A stretch of DNA of 64,000 nt from Polynucleobacter sp. MWH-Berg-3C6 (lineage in GTDB: Bacteria > Pseudomonadota > Gammaproteobacteria > Burkholderiales > Burkholderiaceae). Made by a program: the position numbers and the translations under genes. How positions within the stretch are numbered: position 1 is the first letter of the stretch; every line of letters begins with the position of its first letter. The notes under the pieces were generated by a model that saw only the letters and a list, made by a program, of their open reading frames with translations, was not told the DNA's origin and did not search any database. Below, piece by piece: positions 1 to 8,299 of this stretch. The DNA is taken from positions 620,001-684,000 of the forward strand of contig NZ_JACVPN010000001.1 in the NCBI RefSeq assembly GCF_018881855.1. The letters are read 5' to 3'.

Positions 1-840
1 GCCACCGATCAAGTTGCTCGGATCTTGGCAATACCTCTGACCAAGGAGCTAGGCGTTTCTATCTTTGTTGAAAACAAAGGTGGTGCTGGTGGAAATATAG
101 GTACCCAAGCTTTTGTACAAGAGAAGCCTGATGGATATTCGATCTTAATGGCAACTAGTTCAACTAACGCGGCTGGCCCTCACTTATTTGCAAATCAAGG
201 ATTTGATGCTGCCAAAGATTTCACTCCAGTAGTTTTGGTATGCACTATTCCAAACATTATGGTCGTTCCTGAGTCATCGCCTTGGAATAGTATGAAAGAT
301 CTAATGACTGATGCTAAGCAGAATCCCGGAAAGTTTACGTATGGATCTGCGGGTATTGGCGCGTCTCAGCATTTAGCTGGAGCACAATTTAAAACCGTTA
401 CTGGTTTAGATATACGCCATGTTCCATACAAGGGAAGTGGTCCTGCTGCTTTAGATTTAATGGCAGGACATATCGATATGATGCTGGATACTGGATCGCT
501 GAACAATATTAAGGCAGGCAAATTAAAGGCCTTAGGTGTAGCGGCAGACAAGCGCATTCCTGAGTTGCCTAATGTTCCAACAATGAAAGAGGTTGGAGTA
601 CCAATGGTAGCCAATGCTTGGTATGGCGTTATGTTGCCAGCCGGAGCCCCAAAAGACATTGCTGAAAAACTCAATATGGCCTTCAATAAGGTTCTTAAAG
701 ACCCGGAGGTACGTAAAAGTCTTCAAGGTATTGGTGCCCAGATTGACGGGGGATCTGTAGCAGAATTTACAAAATTTTCACAGTCAGAAATTAAGCGCTA
801 TGAAGGTATTGTAAAAATGTCGGGTGCTCCAAAAGAATAA
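1..840 (+). CDS. Bug/TctC-family periplasmic solute-binding protein, 5' end cut by window edge
   Basis: The reading frame is open from base 1, so the gene begins before the window; the TTG at 25 is internal. Visible residues fit a tripartite tricarboxylate transporter receptor (Bug family): an ATDQVAR-type helix, VENKGGAGGNIG, then GSAGIGASQHLAG and VPYKGSGPA, which in this family line the ligand pocket and hold a carboxylate through backbone amides. The signal peptide lies outside the window. The next Bug gene starts 5 bases downstream, so the two are surely co-transcribed. No TctA/TctB membrane partners are visible. The ligand is not readable from sequence, although the ligJ-ligK neighbours suggest an aromatic or dicarboxylic acid. 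Confidence 0.93.
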   Translation, partial: ATDQVARILAIPLTKELGVSIFVENKGGAGGNIGTQAFVQEKPDGYSILMATSSTNAAGPHLFANQGFDAAKDFTPVVLVCTIPNIMVVPESSPWNSMKDLMTDAKQNPGKFTYGSAGIGASQHLAGAQFKTVTGLDIRHVPYKGSGPAALDLMAGHIDMMLDTGSLNNIKAGKLKALGVAADKRIPELPNVPTMKEVGVPMVANAWYGVMLPAGAPKDIAEKLNMAFNKVLKDPEVRKSLQGIGAQIDGGSVAEFTKFSQSEIKRYEGIVKMSGAPKE

Positions 841-845
841 GTCCC

Positions 846-1808
846 ATGAAAGCACTCGCCAGCCTTTTTCTTGTTGCCAATCTGTTTTTTGCTAGCAATC
901 TCCAGGCGCAAGAATATCCAAGTAAACCGATCAAGGTATTTGTTGGTTATGCCCCGGGAGGGGCTGTTGATTTAGTTGCTAGAACTTTGGGCCAAAGTTT
1001 GTCTGCATCAATGGGGCAGTCAGTCGTGATTGAAAATAAGCCAGGGGCCGGTACAAATATTGCGGTTAAGCAATTAATAGATAGCCCACCGGATGGCTAC
1101 ACCTTGATGGTTGCGGCAAATGCATTGGCGGCAAATATGTCTTTGTACAAACCGCAGCCCTATGACATCGATAAAGATATCGCTCCCATTGCAATGATTG
1201 GGCGCGTTCCAGTGGTTATTGCCACCCCCGCTGATAGTAAGTATCAAAAATTATCTGATTTGATTAAGGCTGCAAAATCTAATCCTGACTTTATTACTTA
1301 TGGGACCCCGGGTAATGGCGCCACCCCTCATATGGCCATGAAGTTTTTTGAGCAGGCAGCAGGGATTTCCTTAAAACATATTCCCTATAAGGGTGGCTCA
1401 CCAGCGATTACAGATCTCATTGGTGGTCAGCTGGACTTGGTTGCGGTCAATATGCTAGAAGTAGCTCCGCATGTCAAAAGTGGAAAACTAAGGATCGTTG
1501 CAGTGATGAGTGCAAAGCGCTCACCGTTGTTTCCAGATATTCCTACTGTTGCTGAATCTGGCTTCCCAGGTTTTGAAGCTTCCGTTTGGTATAGCCTGAT
1601 TGCTCCTGCCAAAACTCCGCCGGCGATTGTGAAAATGCTGCACGCTCAAGTTGAGAGGGCACTGCAATCCAAAGACATGATTGAGCGTCTTGGCTCAGTT
1701 GGGGGAGAGATCAGTCCAGGCACCACTGCTCAACTAACTGCTTATTTGAATTCAGAGCGAAAACGCTATGAAAAATTAGTACGTGAAGCAAATATTCAGC
1801 CGGACTAA
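846..1808 (+). CDS. Bug/TctC-family periplasmic solute-binding protein
   Basis: This is a full-length 320-residue receptor of the tripartite tricarboxylate transporter family. A signal peptide covers about residues 1-21 (hydrophobic core, cut after LQA). The mature protein opens with YPSKPIKVFVGYAPGG and continues with the family blocks VIENKPGAGTNIA, YGTPGNGATPHMA and HIPYKGGSPAITDL. It follows the previous Bug gene by 5 bases and precedes ligJ by 36, so it probably belongs to the ligJK operon and delivers a substrate or intermediate of that pathway. Burkholderiales carry many such receptors without dedicated permeases, and some act as sensors instead. Ligand unknown. Confidence 0.95.
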   Translation: MKALASLFLVANLFFASNLQAQEYPSKPIKVFVGYAPGGAVDLVARTLGQSLSASMGQSVVIENKPGAGTNIAVKQLIDSPPDGYTLMVAANALAANMSLYKPQPYDIDKDIAPIAMIGRVPVVIATPADSKYQKLSDLIKAAKSNPDFITYGTPGNGATPHMAMKFFEQAAGISLKHIPYKGGSPAITDLIGGQLDLVAVNMLEVAPHVKSGKLRIVAVMSAKRSPLFPDIPTVAESGFPGFEASVWYSLIAPAKTPPAIVKMLHAQVERALQSKDMIERLGSVGGEISPGTTAQLTAYLNSERKRYEKLVREANIQPD

Positions 1809-1844
1809 TTTTTACTGCTATCAGCACCCCAAAGGAAAGACTAG

Positions 1845-2864
1845 ATGATTATTGATTGTCATGGCCACTACACAACCGCCCCGAAAGCCTTGAAGGCATG
1901 GCGCGATGCTCAAGTTGCCAATTTGAATACTCCAGAGCTAGGCCCTAAAGTATCTGATTTAAAAATAAGCGATGATGAGATTCGTGAATCCATTGAAGAG
2001 AATCAACTTGCTAGGATGCGAGAGCGTGGAATTGATGTCACCATTTTCTCCCCTCAAGCAAGTTTTATGACCCATCATATTGGCGACTTCAATACATCGG
2101 CAACATGGGCTGCAATGTGTAATGAGCTTTGTTACCGAGTAACCCAGTTATTTCCAAAGCATTTTGTTGGCGCTGCAATGTTGCCTCAGTCTCCGGGCGT
2201 GGATACCAAAACTTGTTTACCGGAGATGCGAAAGTGCATCAATGAGTATGGATTTGTTGGTATCAACCTCAATCCAGACCCTTCAGGCGGCCACTGGCGC
2301 GATCCTCCATTGAGTGATTCCTATTGGCACCCAATCTACGAAGAGATGATTTCGCTAGATGTGCCGGCAATGATTCATGTCAGCACTAGCTGCAATGAAT
2401 GTTTTCATACGACTGGTGCGCATTACCTCAACGCAGATACTACGGCGTTTATGCAATGCTTAACTTCTGATTTATTTGCTCAATTTCCACAATTGCGCTT
2501 TCTTATCCCTCATGGTGGAGGCGCGGTTCCGTATCATTGGGGTCGATTTAGAGGTCTTGCTAAAGATATGGATATCCCTGATATCAATCAGAAATTATTA
2601 AATAATATTTATTTTGATACTTGCGTATATCACCAACCTGGCATCAATCTTTTGACTGAAGTTATTCCCGCAAAAAATATTTTGTTTGCATCAGAAACCT
2701 TTGGTGCGGTAAAGGATATCGACCCAGATACCGGATATTATTTTGATGATACGCGTCGTTATCTCAATGCAGTGAATGGCTTAAGCGCTCAAGAAAAAGC
2801 AATGATTTTTGAAGACAATGCGCGCGTTGTTTTTTCTAGAATTAATAAAAGAATCCAAAAGTGA
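1845..2864 (+). CDS. ligJ: 4-oxalomesaconate hydratase, amidohydrolase superfamily
   Basis: A 339-residue cytoplasmic amidohydrolase of the COG2159 branch, very close in length and motif layout to LigJ of Sphingobium. LigJ hydrates 4-oxalomesaconate to 4-carboxy-4-hydroxy-2-oxoadipate in protocatechuate 4,5-cleavage and gallate breakdown. The expected zinc ligands are present: His6 and His8 (DCHGHY), His178 (MIHVS) and Glu284 (FASE), with His223 in IPHGGG. The blocks GINLNPDPSGGHW and HTTGAHYLNADTTAF also match the family. An RBS-like AGGAAAG lies before the ATG. ligK overlaps its stop codon, giving the two last steps in order. A broader decarboxylase role (ACMSD-like) is the alternative but fits less well. 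Confidence 0.88.
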   Translation: MIIDCHGHYTTAPKALKAWRDAQVANLNTPELGPKVSDLKISDDEIRESIEENQLARMRERGIDVTIFSPQASFMTHHIGDFNTSATWAAMCNELCYRVTQLFPKHFVGAAMLPQSPGVDTKTCLPEMRKCINEYGFVGINLNPDPSGGHWRDPPLSDSYWHPIYEEMISLDVPAMIHVSTSCNECFHTTGAHYLNADTTAFMQCLTSDLFAQFPQLRFLIPHGGGAVPYHWGRFRGLAKDMDIPDINQKLLNNIYFDTCVYHQPGINLLTEVIPAKNILFASETFGAVKDIDPDTGYYFDDTRRYLNAVNGLSAQEKAMIFEDNARVVFSRINKRIQK

Positions 2865-3553
2865 GCCTGGGCATGATGACATCTGAAGAATTTGATCGCT
2901 CATATAGAGGGCGCTTAGAGAAGTTGGCCACTTCCAATTTAAGTGATGCGCTAGATAAGTTAGGGGTTTCTGCTGCCGTGATTGGGATTGTTCCACAGTG
3001 GGGAAAGACGAAAGTCATTGGTAGGGCAATTACGATCCGAATGATTGCTACGGGTGCTGTACAAAGCAAGGCTCATCTGGGGGTAGATGCCATATTTTCA
3101 GCCTCTCCCGGCGATGTCATTGTGATTGATAACCGCGGCGACCTAAATAACAACTGTTGGGGTGAGATTCTCTCAATGGGGGCTCTGCAAAAAGGCATAT
3201 CTGGAGTGGTTGTCGATGGAGCGGTGCGTGATGTTGATACCTGCGAGGAGTTTGGTTTTCCAGTGCATGCAAGGGGGGTTGTCCCAATCACAGCTCGTGG
3301 GCGGATCGTTCAAGAAGCATGGAATATCCCTATTAGAGTTGGCAATATACCCGTTATTCCGGGTGATGTAATCGTTGCTGATATCAATGGATTGGTAGCC
3401 ATTCCTGCCGCCAAGCTAGAAGCGGTATTAGCTGCTGCCGAGGATATTGCAGCAAAAGAATTGGCTATGGTTGAGGCTCTCAGGCTTGGACAATCGATTA
3501 TCGATGTAGACAAGCAATTTAACTACGAACAGATGTTAAAACCCAAAATATAA
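2861..3553 (+). CDS. ligK: 4-carboxy-4-hydroxy-2-oxoadipate aldolase, RraA-like
   Basis: A 230-residue member of the RraA-like class II aldolase family (HMG/CHA aldolase, also called ProA or LigK). It splits 4-carboxy-4-hydroxy-2-oxoadipate into pyruvate and oxaloacetate, using a divalent metal. The diagnostic motif is GVVVDGAVRD, with Arg123 and Asp124 when counted from the GTG at 2861; the pocket loop GDVIVIDNRGD is also present. The GTG start overlaps the ligJ stop. An ATG at 2873 (MMTSEEF) is an equally possible start and would shorten the protein by four residues. Directly following the hydratase gene makes the aldolase call much stronger than a generic RraA label. Confidence 0.85.
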   Translation: MSLGMMTSEEFDRSYRGRLEKLATSNLSDALDKLGVSAAVIGIVPQWGKTKVIGRAITIRMIATGAVQSKAHLGVDAIFSASPGDVIVIDNRGDLNNNCWGEILSMGALQKGISGVVVDGAVRDVDTCEEFGFPVHARGVVPITARGRIVQEAWNIPIRVGNIPVIPGDVIVADINGLVAIPAAKLEAVLAAAEDIAAKELAMVEALRLGQSIIDVDKQFNYEQMLKPKI

Positions 3554-3572
3554 AAATCAATAAGGTCTATTT

Positions 3573-4559
3573 ATGAAGCTTAAAGAATTTTCTTGCGGCA
3601 CCTCATTCAAATTATTCTTGAGTTTGTTTTTTCTTGGTCTGGGTAATCAAATTGCTTATGCACAGTACCCTTGCCCTGTGATTAAAATTATTTCCCCATA
3701 CCCGCCAGGGGGAGCAAGTGATATTTTGGCCAGAATGTTAGTGCCCGGCTTAACTAAACAGTTAAACGTCAATGTAATAGTCGAAAATAAAACTGGAGCA
3801 AGCGGGAACATTGGTACTGAGTTTGTGAGCAATGCTGCTAGTGATGGCTGCACTTTGCTGCTGGGCAATAGCACTACAGTCGTAATTAATCGTAATTTAT
3901 ACAAGTTAAGAAGTGATCCTGTTTTTAGTCTGAGGCCTGTTGCTGAAGTCGCTGCAGTACCAATGGTGTTGTATGTGAATTCTTCTGTCCCAGCAAATTC
4001 AGTAGCAGAGTTGCTTGCTCTCATCAAGAAAGAGCCGGGCAAGTATAGTTTTGCATCCCCAGGAAGTGGAAGTACACATCATCTTTTGGGTGAGTTGCTT
4101 AAATTAGAGCAAAAGCTAGATATAACTCACATTCCGTATCGGGGGTCTGGACCAGCTATTGCCGATGTCTTGGCAGGGCAGGTACCAATGGCATTTGAGT
4201 CAACGAGTGCAATTGCACCCCACCTAAGTGGTGGGAGGGTAAGGGCCTTAGCTACTACTGGACCAGTGCGGGCCAAAAATTTACCGGATGTTCCGACTAT
4301 GAAGGAGCTAGGTTATCCCAAATTTGTAGTTGAAAATTGGTACGGAGTTTTTGTTCCCGCAAAAACCCCAACTACTCTAGTCAATCTTTTGAATAAAGAA
4401 ATTAACAAAGTTTTGAGCTCAGGTGATGCTGCGGAAAGTTTATCTAAGATGGGCTCTCTAAATAGCGAGCAGACACCAGAGCAATTCTCTGCTTTTATTA
4501 AAAAGGAGATCCCCTATTGGGAGTTATTGGTTAAGCAATCAGGCGCTACTGCAGATTAA
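3573..4559 (+). CDS. Bug/TctC-family periplasmic solute-binding protein
   Basis: A 328-residue Bug-family receptor. A signal peptide of about 30 residues ends at AYA; the mature part begins QYPCPVIKIISPYPPGGASD, slightly unusual in carrying a cysteine (C34) next to the pocket strand and a second in the DGCTLL block. Pocket loops FASPGSGSTHHLLG and HIPYRGSGPAIADVL are intact. The gene sits 19 bases after ligK and closes the operon before a strong terminator at 4578-4604. It is the third Bug gene in 4.6 kb; the three differ enough to suggest different ligands or old duplication, not recent copying. Confidence 0.94.
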   Translation: MKLKEFSCGTSFKLFLSLFFLGLGNQIAYAQYPCPVIKIISPYPPGGASDILARMLVPGLTKQLNVNVIVENKTGASGNIGTEFVSNAASDGCTLLLGNSTTVVINRNLYKLRSDPVFSLRPVAEVAAVPMVLYVNSSVPANSVAELLALIKKEPGKYSFASPGSGSTHHLLGELLKLEQKLDITHIPYRGSGPAIADVLAGQVPMAFESTSAIAPHLSGGRVRALATTGPVRAKNLPDVPTMKELGYPKFVVENWYGVFVPAKTPTTLVNLLNKEINKVLSSGDAAESLSKMGSLNSEQTPEQFSAFIKKEIPYWELLVKQSGATAD

Positions 4560-4577
4560 CCGGCGGTACTAATAAAG

Positions 4578-4604
4578 AAAAAGCCCCGAGTAATCGGGGC
4601 TTTT
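4578..4604. terminator. Bidirectional rho-independent terminator between the lig operon and phasin gene
   Basis: The inverted repeat GCCCCGA (4583-4589) and TCGGGGC (4594-4600) encloses a GTAA loop. It is flanked by an A run on the left and a T run on the right, so it can end transcription from both sides. It lies exactly between the converging bug and phasin genes. Confidence 0.92.
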
Positions 4605-4620
4605 GTATTAGAGCAGCAGC

Positions 4621-5175
4621 TTATTTCTTCTTCGCTGCTTTGCTAGCAGTCTCCGCAGCCTTCATAACAGTGTCAGTAGCACTATTGAGATTAGTCTGTG
4701 CAACATTAACCGCATGCTTCACAGCTTTTTGGCTAGTTTCATATACATTGTTAGCAGAGGCTATGGCTTGCTTCATTGCTTGCACGGCAGCATCAGAACC
4801 AGCGGGGGCATTCTTGGTCCACTCTTCAACTAGAGCATTGATCTTTTGTTGACCTGCTTGGAATTCTTTTTCAGCAGATTGAGTGAAGTTGTTTTGGGTT
4901 TCATGAGCTAGATCATATAAATGACGACTGTACACCATAATCTTTTCAGCCATCGGCTGAACTGCTTCGGCTTGATGGGCGAGAAGCTGTTGAATATCTT
5001 TTACTTCCAAAGCTTTCTTAGCGCTAGTCATGCTATCACTCAAGCTTTGTTTTGCAATATGCATATTGAGTTCAACTAATTTTTCAATACTTTGAAGAGC
5101 TTGATTTGTCAGGCTGCTCAAAGTTTCTAAATTAGCTTTTTGTGCTGCAGCCAATTGTTCTGGTGTTAGGTTCAT
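4621..5175 (-). CDS. phaP: Phasin family protein (PHB granule-associated)
   Basis: A 184-residue amphipathic, Ala/Lys/Gln-rich helical protein. It opens with MNLTPEQLAAAQKAN and LETLSSLTNQALQSIEKLVELN, the typical start of betaproteobacterial phasins, and ends in a lysine-rich tail (KAAKKK) that could contact DNA or the granule surface. Phasins coat polyhydroxybutyrate granules in the cytoplasm and control their size. No PHB synthase is in the window, but 3-hydroxybutyryl-CoA dehydrogenase lies at 16378. The gene stands alone with a good AAAGGGA ribosome site and a small hairpin just upstream of it. Confidence 0.92.
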   Translation of the reverse strand: MNLTPEQLAAAQKANLETLSSLTNQALQSIEKLVELNMHIAKQSLSDSMTSAKKALEVKDIQQLLAHQAEAVQPMAEKIMVYSRHLYDLAHETQNNFTQSAEKEFQAGQQKINALVEEWTKNAPAGSDAAVQAMKQAIASANNVYETSQKAVKHAVNVAQTNLNSATDTVMKAAETASKAAKKK

Positions 5176-5188
5176 TTCAATCCCTTTC

Positions 5189-5202
5189 GCGTGGCTTCAC
5201 GC
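5189..5202 (-). promoter_or_regulatory. Small hairpin in the phasin 5' leader
   Basis: GCGTG (5189-5193) and CACGC (5198-5202) form a five-base-pair stem with a four-base loop, located only a few bases upstream of the phasin AAAGGGA ribosome site. In the mRNA it could tune translation or stability. The stem is short, so this is tentative. Confidence 0.35.
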
Positions 5203-5370
5203 TTTGTTTGATCTCTTCGCTGATGTCTTACTCTAATCGCTCTTGGGATATTTTACTGTACAAATATTGCATCGCAGCATCAAGAATTATTTCTAATGAG
5301 CGCTACCTGCTAATTAGGGGTGGATCTATCAAATAAGCCTAAAATCAATGATTCAACCCAAAAGTGACTC

Positions 5371-6258
5371 ATGAAGCTCAGCCTAGATAACGCAATTGCA
5401 CCAATATTTGTGCTGATTTGGAGCACGGGCTTTGTCATTGCAAGACTGGCAATGCCCTATGTTGAGCCAGCGACATTCTTATTTTGGCGTTTTATGGGCG
5501 TTTTAGCGGCTATGGCAGCCTTAAGTTTGATGTGGCGGATCACCTGGCCAAGCTGGTCGCAAATGAAGCATATTGCAATAGCTGGGGTGCTGCTCCAGTT
5601 TGGATATTTATTGGGAGTTTGGTTTGCGGTCCGCTTGGGAATGACGGCGAGCCTAGTAGCCATCATTGTTGGTTTGCAGCCGATATTAACCGCTTGGTTT
5701 GCAGCATGGATATCAGAACAAGTTTCTCCGCGTCAGTGGATTGGCTTAGGGTTTGGATTTGCTGGGGTTGCGTTAGTGGTCATGGCAAAGATTAGCTTTG
5801 CTCATATTCCTTTTGCCAGCTATGCGTTGGCTTTTATCGCTTTATTGTCAATTACCTTTGGAACGCTTTACCAGAAAAAATATTGCCCGGTCTTTGATTT
5901 AAGGGCAGGCTCTTCGATTCAGTTTGGTGTATCTGCTGTCCTGTGTTTCTTTTGTATGTATTTCTTTGAGACGGGCGTTATGGTCTGGAATGCATCGGTA
6001 ATTGGTGCCTTGTTATGGGCAATATTCCCATTGTCGATTGGCTCCATTAGCTTGTTGTTTATGATGATCCGTAAGGGCGCTGCGACCAAGGTAACGAGCT
6101 TTCTTTACCTCACGCCTCCAACCACTGCGCTGATGGCTTGGTTCTTGTTTGATGAGCCATTTACGCTCATGATGGCGCTTGGGCTTGCTTTGACGATGAC
6201 GGGCGTAGTTCTCGTAAACGCCCGCCAAGCCAATACGGTAGCGACCATTGCTGAATAG
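5371..6258 (+). CDS. EamA/DMT-superfamily transporter
   Basis: A 295-residue inner-membrane protein with about ten hydrophobic segments arranged as two EamA repeats. The first contains FVLIWSTGFVIARLAMPYVEPATFLFWR, a characteristic opening of RhaT/YdcZ-like drug/metabolite exporters. The second ends LTMTGVVLVNAR. Members export amino acids, threonine/homoserine, or other small metabolites; the substrate cannot be read here. It is monocistronic, divergent from phasin across a 195-base gap and followed by a 98-base gap before the PBP7-like gene. Confidence 0.92.
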   Translation: MKLSLDNAIAPIFVLIWSTGFVIARLAMPYVEPATFLFWRFMGVLAAMAALSLMWRITWPSWSQMKHIAIAGVLLQFGYLLGVWFAVRLGMTASLVAIIVGLQPILTAWFAAWISEQVSPRQWIGLGFGFAGVALVVMAKISFAHIPFASYALAFIALLSITFGTLYQKKYCPVFDLRAGSSIQFGVSAVLCFFCMYFFETGVMVWNASVIGALLWAIFPLSIGSISLLFMMIRKGAATKVTSFLYLTPPTTALMAWFLFDEPFTLMMALGLALTMTGVVLVNARQANTVATIAE

Positions 6259-6356
6259 AGCCTTCCTAATCGTCCAATATGGGGCTAATAAATCTATCCT
6301 GGCATGTGAAATTAATTATCATTCCGTATGTTGAAAGTTTTTGAAGGTATTTGGGG

Positions 6357-7370
6357 ATGCATTTGAATCGATTTTGGGCTTTGATCTTGTTGGCAGTATT
6401 TGCCTGTGGCGCTGCTATGAATGGCCTAGCATTTGCCGCAAACAAAGATAAAGAAAAGCAAACCAAGACTACTAAAGTAGTAGTCAAAACCGCCAAGGCC
6501 CCTAAAAAGCAAAAATCTGTTCGTGTTGCAGTAACCCGGTCATCCGAGCCTGCGGCTCCAGCCCATCCATCATTTGCAACCGCTCTTGGTTTGAGGGGGC
6601 AGCACGATGACTTAAGTCTTAAGTCCAGCGTAGCAATGGTTGTGAATCAAGATACCAAGGAAGTGTATTTTGAAAAAAATTCCTCTGTGAGCTTGCCAAT
6701 TGCATCCATCACAAAATTGATGACTGCTATGGTTGTTTTGGATTCCAAGCTACCTTTGGATGAAACTATCGTCATTAATGCGGACGATGTGCGTATCTAC
6801 GCTAAATCTCGCCTCGCTGGCGGCACAGTCATGACGCGAGAAGAGGCTTTATTGCTTTCCTTAATGTCTTCTGAGAACCGTGCTGCATATACCTTAGGCA
6901 GAAACTATCCGGGCGGTATTAATGCATTTGTTGATGCGATGAATCGCAAAGCTAGAGAGTTGGGCATGGACCATTCTCGTTTTGCTGATCCTACGGGCTT
7001 GATGAGCGAGAACGTTGCTTCTGCTGAAGATCTCACCCGCATGCTTAATGCTGCCTATCAGTACAAAATGATTCGGGAATTTTCAACCTGGCCAGATTTA
7101 ACGATGGTCATTGCTAATCGGCCACAGAAGTTCTTAAATACCAATCGCTTAGTACGTTCAGGTGATATGAATATCGGCTTGCAAAAGACAGGCTTTATTA
7201 ATGCAGCGGGTAAGTGCCTGGTAATGCAAGCACGAGTTAATAACACGCCTTTATTATTGGTCTTCTTAGATTCGGTTGGTACGCAATCTCGTTTTGCCGA
7301 TGCAGTTCGTGTTCGTGATTGGTATGAGCGGATGCCGTCCGGAGCGCAACCTATTCGTCGCTTGATGTAA
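6357..7370 (+). CDS. pbpG: D-alanyl-D-alanine endopeptidase, PBP7-like serine peptidase (S11)
   Basis: The three penicillin-binding motifs are present: SITK (residues 117-120, nucleophile Ser117), SEN (172-174) and KTG (277-279). The 337-residue length and the signal peptide (cut near LAFA, residue 27) match PBP7/PbpG, which trims peptidoglycan cross-links in the periplasm. A lysine-rich stretch (about 29-60) separates the signal from the catalytic domain. I chose the ATG at 6357 because GAAGG at 6343-6347 is correctly spaced; the TTG at 6351 is too close. The motif around KTGFINAAGKC is typical. D-Ala-D-Ala carboxypeptidase activity is an alternative. Confidence 0.9.
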   Translation: MHLNRFWALILLAVFACGAAMNGLAFAANKDKEKQTKTTKVVVKTAKAPKKQKSVRVAVTRSSEPAAPAHPSFATALGLRGQHDDLSLKSSVAMVVNQDTKEVYFEKNSSVSLPIASITKLMTAMVVLDSKLPLDETIVINADDVRIYAKSRLAGGTVMTREEALLLSLMSSENRAAYTLGRNYPGGINAFVDAMNRKARELGMDHSRFADPTGLMSENVASAEDLTRMLNAAYQYKMIREFSTWPDLTMVIANRPQKFLNTNRLVRSGDMNIGLQKTGFINAAGKCLVMQARVNNTPLLLVFLDSVGTQSRFADAVRVRDWYERMPSGAQPIRRLM

Positions 7371-7379
7371 TGGCTGGAG

Positions 7380-8204
7380 CTAGGCTGTCGTGCCTGGCTC
7401 AGTAGACTTAGGTTTGTAGCCCATTCCTTTAGAGATCTGCAGAGCTGTATCTTGTAAGGCTTTAAGCCAATCTGCTTGCATTCGATCTGTTGGCGAGCTC
7501 AGCGATAAACCAGCTACTAATTTGCCGGTGTCATCCAAAATAGCAGCAGCTAAACAGCTCACTCCAAGCTCCAATTCTTCATCATCGCGCGCATTACCTT
7601 CTTTGCGAACTTGATTAAGAGCAGTCTCTAATTTAGCTAAGTCAGTAATACTATTGCGAGTGTGCCCAGACAGTCCTGTACGTGTGACATAGGCGCGTAC
7701 TTGGCTTGGATCGTCGCTGGATAAAAATAACTTTCCAACTGAAGTTAGGTGTAGTGGGGCGCGACCACCAATAGCGCGAACGACTTGCATGCCAGAGCGC
7801 TCGCTATAGGCGCGATCAATATAAACAATCTCATCACCCTGTCGGACTGATAGGTTCACGGTCTCGCCAGTGAGTTTATGTAGGGTGCGCATTGGCACTT
7901 GTGCAGCTTCACGAACTGAGAGTCGTGCTTTGACTAAATTACCAAGCTCTAAGAGTTTGAGGCCAAGGCGGTAAGTGCCACCATCGCCACGCTCGACTAA
8001 GCGGCAGGCAACCATGTCATTCAGAATGCGGTGAGCGGTAGAGGGGTGAAGGCTGGTTTGTTCGGCTAAATTCTTGAGGCTGCTAGATTCTTCTTGCTCC
8101 GCTAGGGCATCGAGTAGATTCATCATGCGCTCAACTACCTGGATGGCTGTTTTGCCAACTTCCCCGGTACTTTTAGCGGTTTTGACAGGTTTATTCGTGC
8201 TCAT
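7380..8204 (-). CDS. IclR-family transcriptional regulator
   Basis: A 274-residue regulator with an N-terminal winged helix-turn-helix (about residues 25-85; SLKNLAEQTSLHPSTAHRILNDMVACRLVER) and a C-terminal IclR effector domain (GLKLLELGNLVKARLSVREAA onwards, with the GVSCLAAAI loop). IclR proteins usually sense small organic acids or aromatic intermediates and control neighbouring catabolic genes. Here no catabolic gene is divergent, and it is tail-to-tail with pbpG and upstream of pyrD, so the target is not evident. The ligJK cluster 3 kb away is one possible target, by inference only. Confidence 0.93.
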   Translation of the reverse strand: MSTNKPVKTAKSTGEVGKTAIQVVERMMNLLDALAEQEESSSLKNLAEQTSLHPSTAHRILNDMVACRLVERGDGGTYRLGLKLLELGNLVKARLSVREAAQVPMRTLHKLTGETVNLSVRQGDEIVYIDRAYSERSGMQVVRAIGGRAPLHLTSVGKLFLSSDDPSQVRAYVTRTGLSGHTRNSITDLAKLETALNQVRKEGNARDDEELELGVSCLAAAILDDTGKLVAGLSLSSPTDRMQADWLKALQDTALQISKGMGYKPKSTEPGTTA

Positions 8205-8299
8205 GGGCTCTATTGTAGCGATTCCAGATGCTATTGCATATTATGAAATGCTATTTTACAGGCCTCTGAGTGGAAAAAACTCAGTATTTCGGGGTGATA

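Noticed and set aside
366..686. Open frame of 106 residues antisense to the first Bug gene
   Set aside because: It mirrors the coding frame of a clear Bug protein, has no family pattern and no ribosome site.
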